Under the pieces are notes generated by a model. The model was not told the origin of the DNA. It ran no database searches and saw only the letters and a list, made by a program, of their open reading frames with translations. Position numbers and translations under genes: made by a program. Of a stretch of 64,000 bases of DNA, positions 52,213 to 61,451 are shown piece by piece; the first letter of the stretch is position 1, and every line of letters starts with the position of its first letter. Origin of the DNA: Burkholderiales bacterium (GTDB lineage: Bacteria; Pseudomonadota; Gammaproteobacteria; Burkholderiales; JAEUOS01); assembly GCA_016790695.1 (NCBI GenBank), contig JAEUOS010000074.1, positions 51,627-115,626 on the forward strand, given 5' to 3'.

Positions 52213-54777
52213 TCAGGCCGGCAGGGCGTGCGGTCCGGTCCGGACGGGACGCGGTGCGCCGGCCGTTGTCGGTACTCCCGACGCCGGTGCGCCGGCGAGG
52301 CGAAACACGCCGACCGTGCGCGACAGCGCCTGCGCCTGCTCCTCCATCGACTCGGCCGCCGCAGCCGCCTGCTCGACCAGTGCCGCGTTCTGCTGCGTCA
52401 CCTTGTCCATCTGCGCGACCGCCTGGTTGACCTGCTCGATGCCCGCGCTCTGCTCGCCGCTCGCCGCCGCGATCTCGCTCATGATGTCGGTGACGCGCTT
52501 GACCGCGCGCACCACGTCCTGCATGGTCGCGCCGGCCTCGCCCACGAGCTTCGATCCCGTGTCGACCTTGCCCGCCGAATCGCCGATCAGGCCGTGGATC
52601 TCGCGCGCCGCGTTCGCGCTGCGCTGCGCGAGGTTCCGGACCTCGGTGGCGACGACCGCGAAGCCGCGCCCCTGCTCGCCCGCGCGCGCGGCCTCGACCG
52701 CGGCGTTGAGCGCGAGGATGTTGGTCTGGAAGGCGATGCCGTCGATGACGCTGATGATGTCGACGATCTTCTTCGAGGCGCCGGCGATCGCGTCCATGGT
52801 GCCGACCACCTGGTCGACCACCGTGCCGCCCTTGACCGCGATCTGGCTCGCCGAGGCGGCCAGCTGATTGGCCTGGCGCGCGTTCTCGGCGTTCTGGCGC
52901 ACGGTCGAGTTGAGTTCCTCCATGCTCGCTGCGGTCTGCTGCAGGCTCGAGGCCTGCTCCTCGGTGCGCTGCGACAGGTCGGTGTTGCCCATCGCGATCT
53001 CGCGGGCGGCCGTGTTGATCGTCTCGGTGGCCGCGCGCACCTGCCCGACGATGTCGCCGAGCCGTTCGCAGGTGGCGTTGCAGTCCTCCTGGATGCGCGC
53101 GAACGCGCCCTGGAAGCTGCCGTCCATCCGCGCGGTCAGATCGCCCTGGGCGACCCGGGCCAGCACCCGGCTGACCGACTCCAGGCCGGACTCGCAGGTC
53201 TGCATCAGGCGGTTCAGGCCGTCGACCATCTCGGCGAAGGTGTGCGCGTAGGCGGCGGCGTCGCCGCGCATGTCGAAGCGCCCGGCGGCGGCGGCGGCCA
53301 CCAGCCGGCCGATCTCGCCGTTGATCGCCAGCAACTGGCGCTTGACGCCGTCGATCGCCTCGGTGATCACCGCCTTCTCGCCCGGCAGGCGGTCGATGTC
53401 GCGCGACAGGTCGCCCGAGGCATACGCCCGGACGATGTCGACGACGTGCATCTTCACCGCGATGTGCTGGGCGACCAGCGCGTTGACGCGCTCGGCGATC
53501 TCGCCGTACGCGCCGGCGAAGCGGCCGGCGTCGATGCGGTGCGAGATCGCACCCCGGTCGTGCTGTTGCGCCATGTCGAGCTGCGCCGCGGCGAAGGCCT
53601 TGAGCGTGCGCCGGACCTCGTCGACGGCATCGCCGATCTCCTTGAGTTCGTCGCGCGTGTCGACGCGTTCGGGGGCCGACAGGTCGCCGCGGGCGATGCG
53701 CGCGGCCGCGGTGCGGATCGCCGCGATGGTCGAGCGCACGCTGGACATGAAGCCGACGTAGAGGTAGAGCACCAGCAGCATCACCGCACCCACGCCGGCG
53801 AGCGCGAGCGCGCGCGAGCGCTCGACCCGGGCGATGCGCGCCTCGAGTCCGGCGTCGAGCGCGGACAGCATGCCGTCGCCGAGCTTGAACAGTTCCTCGG
53901 TCGCCTTCAGGCCCTCGGCGCGCAGCGCCTTGCCGTCGCCGGACGGCCGGTCGACGCTCAGGATCTGCCCGCGCAGGTTGGCGCGGAATCCTTCGACGAC
54001 CGGCGTGATGCTCTGCAGCGCCGCGTCCAGGGCGTCCTTCGCACTGTCGGAGGCGCCGAACACCTTCTCCAGGCCTGAACGGAGCCCGGCCAGGTCCTGG
54101 GCGGCCAGCCGGTCGCGCACGGAGAGTTCGATGCGCGCCGGCGCGTCGGTCCTGCCGGCCTCGAAGGCCTGCGCCGCGATCAACCGGCTCTGCGCGAGGG
54201 ACTCGACCAGCGCCGGCAGGCGCACCATCGCCGCGTCCATCAGATAGTAGGTGTCGAGGTCCGGGTCGAGCGACAGGTTCGAGCCGTCGGCAACCGCGGT
54301 GATGTAGGCGATCACGTTGGACACGGCATCGTTGTGCAGCCGTACCGACTCCTCCGGCGCAAGCGCGGCGCCTCCGGCGCGGATTTGCGCCCAGCTCTGC
54401 TTCACCGCCGCATGCTGTCGCGCGGCGTTGAAGCGCTCGCCGTTGACGGCATCGAGGGCGTCGAGGCGCGCGAGCGTGGCGTCGATCTTCGCGGCGAATT
54501 CCTGCATGCGCGACGCGTTCTCCTTCGCGCCCAGCAGGACCAGCCGCTGGTTGTAGCGATGCGACAGGAGGGACTGCAGCAGTTCCCGGGCCGGCCGCAC
54601 ATGGGCGACGCCGTCGCGCTCGACGCGGGCGAACGAGAGCTCGCCCGCGTACTTGCCGGCCAGCAGTGCGCCCAGGACCACGATCGGCAGGCAGAACAGC
54701 GCGCCGATCAGCGCATTCTTGCGCCCGAAGGAGAGGCGACTCATGATCGTGATCGCGGGTTGCATGATGTTCTTCAT
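52213..54777 (-). CDS. Methyl-accepting chemotaxis protein with long periplasmic helical domain and repeated HAMP
   Basis: An 854-residue chemoreceptor: membrane segment about 20-42, a long helical periplasmic domain to about 320, second membrane segment near 335-355, several HAMP-like units about 356-570, and a signalling hairpin near-identical to that of the next MCP ([20 protein letters not shown]). The two are adjacent and their sensory parts differ, so one probably arose by duplication and sensor replacement. The 5-prime leader contains a perfect 8-base hairpin. Confidence 0.9.
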   Translation of the reverse strand: MKNIMQPAITIMSRLSFGRKNALIGALFCLPIVVLGALLAGKYAGELSFARVERDGVAHVRPARELLQSLLSHRYNQRLVLLGAKENASRMQEFAAKIDATLARLDALDAVNGERFNAARQHAAVKQSWAQIRAGGAALAPEESVRLHNDAVSNVIAYITAVADGSNLSLDPDLDTYYLMDAAMVRLPALVESLAQSRLIAAQAFEAGRTDAPARIELSVRDRLAAQDLAGLRSGLEKVFGASDSAKDALDAALQSITPVVEGFRANLRGQILSVDRPSGDGKALRAEGLKATEELFKLGDGMLSALDAGLEARIARVERSRALALAGVGAVMLLVLYLYVGFMSSVRSTIAAIRTAAARIARGDLSAPERVDTRDELKEIGDAVDEVRRTLKAFAAAQLDMAQQHDRGAISHRIDAGRFAGAYGEIAERVNALVAQHIAVKMHVVDIVRAYASGDLSRDIDRLPGEKAVITEAIDGVKRQLLAINGEIGRLVAAAAAGRFDMRGDAAAYAHTFAEMVDGLNRLMQTCESGLESVSRVLARVAQGDLTARMDGSFQGAFARIQEDCNATCERLGDIVGQVRAATETINTAAREIAMGNTDLSQRTEEQASSLQQTAASMEELNSTVRQNAENARQANQLAASASQIAVKGGTVVDQVVGTMDAIAGASKKIVDIISVIDGIAFQTNILALNAAVEAARAGEQGRGFAVVATEVRNLAQRSANAAREIHGLIGDSAGKVDTGSKLVGEAGATMQDVVRAVKRVTDIMSEIAAASGEQSAGIEQVNQAVAQMDKVTQQNAALVEQAAAAAESMEEQAQALSRTVGVFRLAGAPASGVPTTAGAPRPVRTGPHALPA

Positions 54778-54824
54778 TGCTGGAGTCCTTCCCTGACTCG
54801 AATGGCGAATGCAGGCACCGGGAC

Positions 54825-54844
54825 GTGCCGGATCCGTCCGGCAC
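54825..54844. repeat. Perfect inverted repeat in MCP leader
   Basis: GTGCCGGA at 54825-54832 and TCCGGCAC at 54837-54844 around a TCCG loop, about 48 bases upstream of the minus-strand chemoreceptor start. It could form an RNA hairpin in the leader or be an operator. Confidence 0.5.
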
Positions 54845-54920
54845 GCCAGTGCGCGCGAACGCCGGCGCGCGGCAATGCGCAGCGGCGCAAGTAGACCAAG
54901 GGGGCGGTGCCGGCGGTCGG

Positions 54921-54951
54921 GGAAACAGACGGTCCTTTGGACGTCGTTTCC
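54921..54951. repeat. Interrupted inverted repeat between mcp and psd
   Basis: GGAAAC and GTTTCC flank inner GACG and CGTC with one bulged A, around a 10-base loop. It lies between the divergent chemoreceptor and decarboxylase genes. Role unknown; it could serve either promoter. Confidence 0.45.
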
Positions 54952-55032
54952 GGTTCAAGTTCGCCGGCGCCGCGGGGGCGTCAATCGGCGCCGGTAGAAT
55001 CGGGCGCGTTCCTTCCGCCGCGGAGCGCCCGG

Positions 55033-55923
55033 GTGTCCGACCGTCTTGCCGTCCTTCCCCAATACCTGTTGCCCAAGCGCGCGCTGACCCGTCTGGTCGG
55101 CGCGCAGGCGCGGCGCGACGGCGGGCGCTTCACCCGGGCGGCGATCCGCCGGTTCATCGCGCGCTACGGGGTCGACATGCGCGAGGCCGCCGAGGCGCGT
55201 GTCGACGCCTACGCCACGTTCAACGACTTCTTCACGCGCGCGCTGAAGCCGGGCGCGCGGCCGCTGGCCGAGGCCGCGTGGCTGTGCCCGGTCGACGGCG
55301 CGATCAGCCAGTTCGGCGCGCTCGACGGCGAGCACCTGCTGCAGGCCAAGGGGCACGTCTACACCGCGCGCGCGCTGGTCGGCGGCGACGCCGAGCTCGC
55401 CGCGCGCTTCGCCGGCGGCAGTTTCGCGACCCTCTACCTGAGCCCGAAGGACTATCACCGCATCCACATGCCCTGCCGCGGCGAGCTGCGCCGCATGATC
55501 CACGTACCCGGCGACCTGTTCTCGGTCAATCCGGTGACCGCGCGCGGGGTGCCGGGGCTGTTCGCGCGCAACGAGCGCGTGGTGTGCGTGTTCGACACCG
55601 CCGCCGGACCGTTCGTCCTGGTGCTGGTGGGCGCGACCATCGTCGGCAGCATGGCCACCGTCTGGCATGGCGTGGTCAATCCGCCGCGGCCGCGGGCAGC
55701 GCGCTCGTGGCAGTACGGTCCGGGCGAGGTGGTGCTCGAGCGCGGCGCCGAGATGGGCCGCTTCCTGCTCGGCTCGACGGTGGTGATGCTGTTTCCTGCG
55801 GGCGCGATCCGCTTCAACCCGGGCTGGGCGCCAGGGCGGGCGATCCGCATGGGCGAGGCGATGGGCGAGGCGCCGGATCCGGCGGCCGGCAGCGCGCGGC
55901 CCGGCGCAACGCGCGGACCGTAA
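55033..55923 (+). CDS. psd: Phosphatidylserine decarboxylase
   Basis: A 296-residue membrane-associated enzyme that makes phosphatidylethanolamine. The self-cleavage motif LGST is at 246-249; cleavage before Ser248 creates the pyruvoyl group and the small alpha chain. Other family blocks: YLSPKDYHRIHMP and FARNERV. GTG at 55033 gives the normal length; TAGAAT at 55006-55011 is a plausible minus-10 box. It overlaps the next gene by one base. Confidence 0.92.
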   Translation: MSDRLAVLPQYLLPKRALTRLVGAQARRDGGRFTRAAIRRFIARYGVDMREAAEARVDAYATFNDFFTRALKPGARPLAEAAWLCPVDGAISQFGALDGEHLLQAKGHVYTARALVGGDAELAARFAGGSFATLYLSPKDYHRIHMPCRGELRRMIHVPGDLFSVNPVTARGVPGLFARNERVVCVFDTAAGPFVLVLVGATIVGSMATVWHGVVNPPRPRAARSWQYGPGEVVLERGAEMGRFLLGSTVVMLFPAGAIRFNPGWAPGRAIRMGEAMGEAPDPAAGSARPGATRGP

Positions 55924-56876
55924 TGGCGAGCGACGATCCCGCCGCGTTCCTGGCGGCCGACGCGATCCGTGCCAACGCCGACCGGATCGCGCCGCATGTG
56001 CGGCGCACACCGGTCCTGCGCATCGACGGCGCCGACGTCGGCCTCGCGGGTGTGCGCTTGGTGTTCAAGCTCGAGTTCCTGCAGCACACCGGCTCGTTCA
56101 AGGCGCGCGGCGCGTTCACCAGTCTCATGCGGCGAGCGCCGGGACCGGCGGGCGTGGTGGCCGCTTCGGGCGGCAACCACGGCGCCGCCGTGGCCTATGC
56201 GGCCGAGCGCCTCGGCGTGCGCGCGACCATCTTCGTTCCCGGCGTCGCCTCGGCAGCCAAGCGCGCGCGCATCCGCGGCTACGGCGCCGACCTGCGCGTG
56301 GTCGGCGAGCGCTACGACGATGCGCTCGCCGCCAGCGAGGCGTTCGTGCGCGCGACCGGCGCGCTGCCGGTGCATGCCTACGACCAGCCCGAGACCCTGC
56401 TCGGCCAGGCGTCGGTGGGGCTGGAGTTCGAGGAGGACGCGCCGGAGCTCGATGCGCTGCTGGTGGCGGTGGGCGGCGGCGGGCTGATCGGCGGCATCGC
56501 CGCCTGGTATCGCGGCCGCACGCGCGTGGTCGGCGTCGAGCCGGAGGCAGCGCCGACGCTCGCGCTGGCGCTTGCCGCCGGCACGCCGGTCGATGCGCCG
56601 GCGGGCGGCGTGGCGGCGGATTCGCTCGCGCCGCGCCAGGTCGGTGCGCTGATGTTTCCGCTGATGCAGCGCTACGGGGCGGGCAGCGTGCTGGTCAGCG
56701 ACGACGCCATCGTCGCGGCGCAGCGCGAACTCTGGCAGGTGCTTCGGGTCGCGGTCGAGCCGGGCGGCGCGGCGGCGTTCGCCGCGCTGAAGACCGGCGC
56801 GTGGCGCGCCGCCCCCGGACAGACCATCGGCGTGCTGCTGTGCGGCGCAAACACCACGGCGGTGGATTTCGGCTGA
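55923..56876 (+). CDS. PLP-dependent threonine/serine dehydratase-like enzyme
   Basis: A 317-residue fold-type II PLP enzyme. Lys60 in TGSFKARGA binds PLP, SGGNHG cradles the cofactor near residue 80, and GGGGLIGGIAAW binds its phosphate. Length fits catabolic threonine dehydratase or serine racemase-like proteins without an ACT domain. It forms ammonia and a 2-oxo acid from Thr or Ser; a related amino-acid substrate is possible. It is cotranscribed with psd, an unusual pairing. The 3-prime end forms half of a perfect hairpin. Confidence 0.85.
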   Translation: MASDDPAAFLAADAIRANADRIAPHVRRTPVLRIDGADVGLAGVRLVFKLEFLQHTGSFKARGAFTSLMRRAPGPAGVVAASGGNHGAAVAYAAERLGVRATIFVPGVASAAKRARIRGYGADLRVVGERYDDALAASEAFVRATGALPVHAYDQPETLLGQASVGLEFEEDAPELDALLVAVGGGGLIGGIAAWYRGRTRVVGVEPEAAPTLALALAAGTPVDAPAGGVAADSLAPRQVGALMFPLMQRYGAGSVLVSDDAIVAAQRELWQVLRVAVEPGGAAAFAALKTGAWRAAPGQTIGVLLCGANTTAVDFG

Positions 56877-56906
56877 GCCGCGCGACGCCGCGTCGCGCGG
56901 CTCAGC
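56872..56906. terminator. 16-bp hairpin containing both convergent stop codons
   Basis: A perfect 16-base inverted repeat (56872-56887 with 56891-56906, 3-base loop CCG). The plus-strand TGA (56874-56876) lies in the left arm and the minus-strand stop (56902-56904) in the right arm. Likely a bidirectional hairpin terminator; no T-run. Confidence 0.6.
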
Positions 56907-58620
56907 GCAGGTGCACGTGGTCGAACAGGTCGAAGAATGCCGCGACCGCGTCCGCCGACGGGCTCGCCGCGGCGGCGCCGTCGGCCACCGCCTGCGCCAG
57001 CGTGCGCTTGCCCGCGTAGAGGTCGGCCCAGATGCCCTGGGTCAGCGCGAGGCGCAGTTCGGCACGCGGATGCGCGGCAGGCGCGAAGCGGGCAACGCCG
57101 CCGATCACGTGCAGCGAGCCGGTGACGTCGCGGTCGGTGAGGTGCAGGTCGAGCGCGATGTCGGCGGCCGCCGCGCGCGCGGGGTCGAGCTGGACGCGCA
57201 GCGCCTCGAGGAAGCGCAGCGGCGGCGCGTTCATCACCTGGAAGCGATTGGCGCGCCACGCGCTCTCGGCCATCGGGTCGATCTGCCCCTCGAGGGTCAG
57301 CGCCTCGGTCAGGCAGATGCTGCGGGTGTTGGCCGCGCTGGTGACTTGCGCGATGCCGCGCAGTGCGCGGGCCTTCAGCGTGCGGGCGCCGGCATCGGCC
57401 GGATCGTCGCGCATGAGGTAGTTGGCGAGTTGCGCGGCCCACGACCAGTTGCGCGCCGCGAGTGCGTCATCGACCGCGCGCGTCATCGCCGCGCGGCCGC
57501 CGAACCCGGCCACCATGCGCCGCGCCTCCTCTGCCGGCGGCAGCGGATGCAATCGGGCCGCGTCCATGTCGTACCAGCCGAGCACGCCGTTGTGGATGGC
57601 GCGCACGTGGTACGGCACCTCGCCGTAGCAGGGCGGGATGTACGGGCTCGCCGCCAGGCGCGGTGGCAGCTTCACCCGGGCGACGATCTCCTCGATCGCC
57701 AGGCCGTCGTTGATGCCGCGCACGGTCTGGTCCCAGAGGAACTGGATGCTGTCGCGGTGGTCCGCGAGCGCCTGGCGCACCCGGTCCCGCCCCGAGATCG
57801 GCGGGCCGTGCACGCCGACCAGGTGCAGCGGGTCCATCGCGCGAATCCGGTCGATCGCGCGCACCAGCTGCAGCGGATCGCGGTAGGCCTCGCCGCGCAG
57901 CGTGTAGATGTTGAACAGCACCGGCCAGATGTGGTTGTTGACCACGCAATCGAGGTCGGGAAAGCCGATGATCAGCGTGTCGTCGGAGTCCGAGGCCGCC
58001 GGCACGAAGTGCACGCGGGTGCCGGCGATGGTCACCGTGCATTCCTCGCCGACTTCCTCGGTCGGGGCGACGAAGCGCCGTGTGGTCGCGCGGTCCTTGT
58101 GGAAGAACAGCGGCCCCAGCCCCTGGTTGGGCATCGCGTCCGGCCCGGTGTCCGGCAGGTAGAAGCTGAACTGGGCGCGTGCCCGGCGCGAATACGCGGG
58201 ACCGATCTCGGCGGCGACGTCGCTGACGTTCGCGCGCAGCCTGGCATGGCCCCAGATCGGCAGCGGGGCGCCGGCTTCCTTCTGCCAGGTCGGCGTGCCG
58301 TGCGCGTAGTGGGAGTGCGAGTAGATCACCGCGCGCACCGGCGCCGCCGTCACGCCGCGGAAGGCCGCCAGGTGCTCGGCCGATTCCTCGAGGCCCTCGC
58401 CGGTGTCGATGACGATCAGGCCATCGGGGGCGGCGATCGCCACCGAATTCGACATGCCGTACCCGACCGCCGACCAGATGCCGGGGGCGACCGTGTACAG
58501 GCGCTTCTCCAGCAGCGCGCCCTGGGCGATCAGGGCGGGGCTGGCAAGCGCGCCGTTGGGGCCGGTGGCAATGCCGGCGCTGCCGCCGTCGTATGGGGAG
58601 CTTCCGGAGACTGCGGTCAT
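56902..58620 (-). CDS. Alkylsulfatase-like metallo-beta-lactamase-fold protein
   Basis: A 572-residue protein of the alkylsulfatase/BDS1-like MBL group: MBL domain (about 50-300), an alkylsulfatase-type dimerisation helix domain (about 330-460) and a C-terminal SCP2-like domain. The normal HxHxDH metal motif reads H102-S-H104-Y-A106-H107, so the Asp that binds the second zinc is Ala. No signal peptide. ATG at 58620 follows GAGGA. It may be a one-zinc hydrolase of another type or inactive; true sulfatase activity is doubtful. Confidence 0.8.
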   Translation of the reverse strand: MTAVSGSSPYDGGSAGIATGPNGALASPALIAQGALLEKRLYTVAPGIWSAVGYGMSNSVAIAAPDGLIVIDTGEGLEESAEHLAAFRGVTAAPVRAVIYSHSHYAHGTPTWQKEAGAPLPIWGHARLRANVSDVAAEIGPAYSRRARAQFSFYLPDTGPDAMPNQGLGPLFFHKDRATTRRFVAPTEEVGEECTVTIAGTRVHFVPAASDSDDTLIIGFPDLDCVVNNHIWPVLFNIYTLRGEAYRDPLQLVRAIDRIRAMDPLHLVGVHGPPISGRDRVRQALADHRDSIQFLWDQTVRGINDGLAIEEIVARVKLPPRLAASPYIPPCYGEVPYHVRAIHNGVLGWYDMDAARLHPLPPAEEARRMVAGFGGRAAMTRAVDDALAARNWSWAAQLANYLMRDDPADAGARTLKARALRGIAQVTSAANTRSICLTEALTLEGQIDPMAESAWRANRFQVMNAPPLRFLEALRVQLDPARAAAADIALDLHLTDRDVTGSLHVIGGVARFAPAAHPRAELRLALTQGIWADLYAGKRTLAQAVADGAAAASPSADAVAAFFDLFDHVHLR

Positions 58621-58770
58621 GGACGGTCCTCGCCTGGTGCCGCACGCGGGAGGGCGTGCCGCCGCAAGCTTAGCCGCAAGAGCGGATGCCGGCTCGACCG
58701 CCCGGCCCGGCGCTGGATATACTGGCTGCGGTCGGCGCGAAGACAGGCCGGCGATGATCAAGGACACGCG

Positions 58771-59769
58771 ATGCTCCGATCCCGTTTCGCATCACCGCGC
58801 GCGGCGAGCGCCCTGGTCGCCGCCGCCCTCGGATACAGCGCGCTCGCCTGGGCCCAGGACGACCCCGCGCGGAGCTACCCGAACAAGCCGGTGCGCATCG
58901 TCATCGGGCTCGCCGCCGGCGGCGGCATCGACGTCATCACGCGCGCGGTGGCGCAACGCCTGGGCGAGGGCCTCGGCCAGCCGGTGGTGGTGGAGAACAA
59001 GCCTGGCGCCTCCGGCATCATCGCCGCCGAGTTCGTCGCCAAGGCGGCGCCCGACGGGTACACGCTGATGATGGCGCCGTCCGGGCCGATGGTGTTCAAC
59101 GCGGTGATGTTCCAGAAGCTGCCGTATGCGCCGGTCAAGGACTTCGCGCCGGTCGGCATGGTGGCGTCGTTTCCCCTGCTCGCCGTCGTCGGCGCGAACG
59201 CGCCGGTGCGCTCGATGCGTGAGCTGGCCGATTTCGCGCGCGCCAACCCGGCGAAGGCGAACTACGCCGCGAGCACCGCGGCGTTCCAGCTCGCCACCGA
59301 GCTGTTCAACATCCAGGCCGGCGTGCGCATGGAGAACATCTCCTACAAGGGGACCAACGAGTCGCTCGCCGCGGTGATCGCCGGGGACGTGCTCACCACC
59401 TTCGCCGATTCCGGCCCGGCCTCCGGCGCGATCCGCGGCGGCAAGGTGCGCGCGCTGGCGGTGACCAGCCCGAAGCGCATGACCGCCTTTCCGGACGTGC
59501 CGACCATGGCCGAGGCAGGCTTCGCGCAGCTCGACGTGCAGCTGTGGGCGGGCCTGTTCGCGCCAGCCGCGACGCCGCCGTCGATCGTCAGGAAGCTCGA
59601 GGACGAGCTTGGCCGCGCGCTCAGGCAGGGCGACGTGCAGCAGCGCTTCGCCACGCTGACGGTCAGCGGCGGCGGCGCGAGCGGCGCGGAGCTCGGACCG
59701 CTGATCGCGGCAGAGATCGCGCGCTGGACCGACGTCGCGCGCAAGGCCGGCGTCAAGCCCAATCCGTGA
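58771..59769 (+). CDS. Bug/TctC-family periplasmic receptor, amidohydrolase-linked
   Basis: A 332-residue receptor with signal peptide ending LAWAQ near residue 29, opening IGLAAGGGIDVITRAVAQ, and ISYKGTNESLAAVIAGDV as the second loop. ATG at 58771 begins the conserved frame; TATACT at 58717-58722 is a plausible minus-10 box. The amidohydrolase GTG overlaps its stop, so the ligand is likely the amidohydrolase substrate. Confidence 0.88.
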   Translation: MLRSRFASPRAASALVAAALGYSALAWAQDDPARSYPNKPVRIVIGLAAGGGIDVITRAVAQRLGEGLGQPVVVENKPGASGIIAAEFVAKAAPDGYTLMMAPSGPMVFNAVMFQKLPYAPVKDFAPVGMVASFPLLAVVGANAPVRSMRELADFARANPAKANYAASTAAFQLATELFNIQAGVRMENISYKGTNESLAAVIAGDVLTTFADSGPASGAIRGGKVRALAVTSPKRMTAFPDVPTMAEAGFAQLDVQLWAGLFAPAATPPSIVRKLEDELGRALRQGDVQQRFATLTVSGGGASGAELGPLIAAEIARWTDVARKAGVKPNP

Positions 59770-60803
59770 GCCTGCCCGCCGGCGGCACCGGCGCGCGCGT
59801 GCCGGTGATCGACTTCCATGCCCACATGCTCGAGCCGGAGGTGTTCCGGGCCTCGACCAACAAGACCGTGTTCACCGGCTTCGGCGCGCGCCCGGCCGCC
59901 GCGCCGCGCGCGGGCGCGCAGTCCCTGATGGCGCGCATGTTCGATCCCGCGGCCGAGATCGCGGACATGGACGCGCGCGGCATCGACGTCGCGGTGGTGA
60001 GCGCCTCGACGGTGATCCAGGGCACGTCGTGGGCCGATGCCGCCACCGACCTGGCGCTGTGCCGGCGCTGCAACGAGCAGGCGGCCGACTGGACGCGGCG
60101 CCATCCGGGGCGCTTCGTCGGCAGCGCGGTGCTGCCGCTGCAGGATCCCGCGCTGGCCACGGCCGAACTCGAACGCTGCGTGCGCGACCTGGGGCTCGCG
60201 GTGGCCAACGTGTCCTCGTCGTATCGCGGCGCGTACATCGGCGATCCGGTGTTCCACGGCTTCTGGGAGGCCGTCGCGGGACTCGGCGTGACCGCCTGGA
60301 TCCACCCCGAGGGCGTCACCGATCCCTGGTTCCAGCGCTATGCGCTGTGGAACTCGGCCGGGCAGTCGATCGAGGAGACGCGCGCCATGGCCTCGCTGAT
60401 CTACGAGGGCGTGATGCACCGGCATCCGGGCCTGAAGGTGGTGATGGCGCACGGCGGCGGCTATTTCCCGCACTACCTGGGGCGCATGGACCGCAACACC
60501 GCCAACCGGCCCGACACGGCGGTCAACATCGGCGGGCGCAAGCCGTCGGCGTTCCTGCGCGCGTTTCACTACGACACCTGCGTCTACGACCCGCGCGTGC
60601 TCGCCGTGCTGATCGAGCGCGTCGGCATCGATCGCCTGGTCATGGGCAGCGACTATCCGGTGGGGGAGAGCGACCCGGTCGGCTGGCTGCGCGGCGCCGG
60701 CCTCGCCGGCGACGACCTCGCCGCGGTCGCCGGCGGCAACGCGGCGCGGCTGCTCGGCCTCGACGGCGGCGCCGGCGGCCGGACCAACCCGGCACAGGCA
60801 TAA
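59766..60803 (+). CDS. ACMSD-like amidohydrolase/decarboxylase
   Basis: A 345-residue amidohydrolase-2 protein. Metal ligands visible: D16-F-H18-A-H20, a His in WIHPEG, HGGGYFPHY, and the Asp of GSDYPVGE. The pattern resembles aminocarboxymuconate-semialdehyde decarboxylase and related 2,3-dihydroxybenzoate-type decarboxylases, which remove CO2 or hydrolyse cyclic substrates. Cytoplasmic. It overlaps the receptor stop and precedes a carboxymuconolactone-decarboxylase-like gene by 50 bases, suggesting an aromatic-acid route. Confidence 0.85.
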   Translation: MSLPAGGTGARVPVIDFHAHMLEPEVFRASTNKTVFTGFGARPAAAPRAGAQSLMARMFDPAAEIADMDARGIDVAVVSASTVIQGTSWADAATDLALCRRCNEQAADWTRRHPGRFVGSAVLPLQDPALATAELERCVRDLGLAVANVSSSYRGAYIGDPVFHGFWEAVAGLGVTAWIHPEGVTDPWFQRYALWNSAGQSIEETRAMASLIYEGVMHRHPGLKVVMAHGGGYFPHYLGRMDRNTANRPDTAVNIGGRKPSAFLRAFHYDTCVYDPRVLAVLIERVGIDRLVMGSDYPVGESDPVGWLRGAGLAGDDLAAVAGGNAARLLGLDGGAGGRTNPAQA

Positions 60804-60853
60804 TCTGCCGGCCAAGAGCGCCGCCCCCGCGGCGCGTGCAGAGGAGCCGATCC

Positions 60854-61423
60854 ATGCCCGATCCCGTGCTGCCCCGCGTTCCGCGCGCGGCGATGACCGA
60901 ACGCCTGCAGAAGGACTACGATGCCTCGCTCGCGCTGCGCGACGACGCCACGCTGATCGAGGTCGGCGCCAACGCGCCGGAGCTGATGGACTGGTACCGC
61001 GACGCGTTCTACGGCAAGGTGTTCTACGGCGGCCGCGTCGACGTCCGCACCAAGGAACTGCTGCGCTACCGGCTGTCGATGACCCACGGCTGCGCGTACT
61101 GCAACCGCGGCAATTCCGCCGCCGCGCGCAAGGCCGGGGTCGGCGAGGAGCAGCTCGCGCGCATCATGGACGAGAACGCCCCGGTGTTCGACGCGCGCGA
61201 CCGGGCCGTCTTGCGGCTGGCGGACCAGGTCGCGATGACCAACATGCACGGCCACCTCGACGCCGACCTGTACGCGGCCTTGCGCGCGCACTTCGACGAC
61301 GCGCAGATCTTCGAGCTGGGCCTGACCGCCGGCTTCCTCACCGGCATGGCCAAGTTCATCTTCGTCTACGACCTGGTCGAGAAGGAGGCCAACTGCCCGG
61401 TGCGGCCGCGGGTGGCGGCCTGA
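60854..61423 (+). CDS. Carboxymuconolactone-decarboxylase/AhpD-family protein
   Basis: A 189-residue all-helical CMD/AhpD-like protein. The redox or active-site pair is C80-A-Y-C83 in HGCAYCNRG. Members are either gamma-carboxymuconolactone decarboxylases or AhpD-type peroxidase partners; the CxxC favours the latter chemistry, the neighbours favour the former. ATG at 60854 follows GAGGAG. Its stop lies in the first unit of a 19-bp duplication. Confidence 0.82.
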   Translation: MPDPVLPRVPRAAMTERLQKDYDASLALRDDATLIEVGANAPELMDWYRDAFYGKVFYGGRVDVRTKELLRYRLSMTHGCAYCNRGNSAAARKAGVGEEQLARIMDENAPVFDARDRAVLRLADQVAMTNMHGHLDADLYAALRAHFDDAQIFELGLTAGFLTGMAKFIFVYDLVEKEANCPVRPRVAA

Positions 61424-61451
61424 GCCTCAGGCGGCGGCCTGAGCCTCAGGC
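61414..61451. repeat. Exact 19-bp tandem duplication with convergent stops
   Basis: GGCGGCCTGAGCCTCAGGC occurs twice without change at 61414-61432 and 61433-61451. Each unit contains the near-perfect palindrome CCTGAGCCTCAGG. The first unit carries the plus-strand TGA (61421-61423), the second the minus-strand stop (61446-61448). As RNA the two copies could pair as a 15-bp hairpin with one mismatch and a 4-base loop, so it may act as a two-way terminator. Confidence 0.7.

Noticed and set aside
49228..54078. A 1616-codon open frame on the plus strand opposite rdgC and the chemoreceptors
   Set aside because: Low-complexity Arg/Asp/Ala composition with no motifs; the minus-strand genes in the same place are clear family members.
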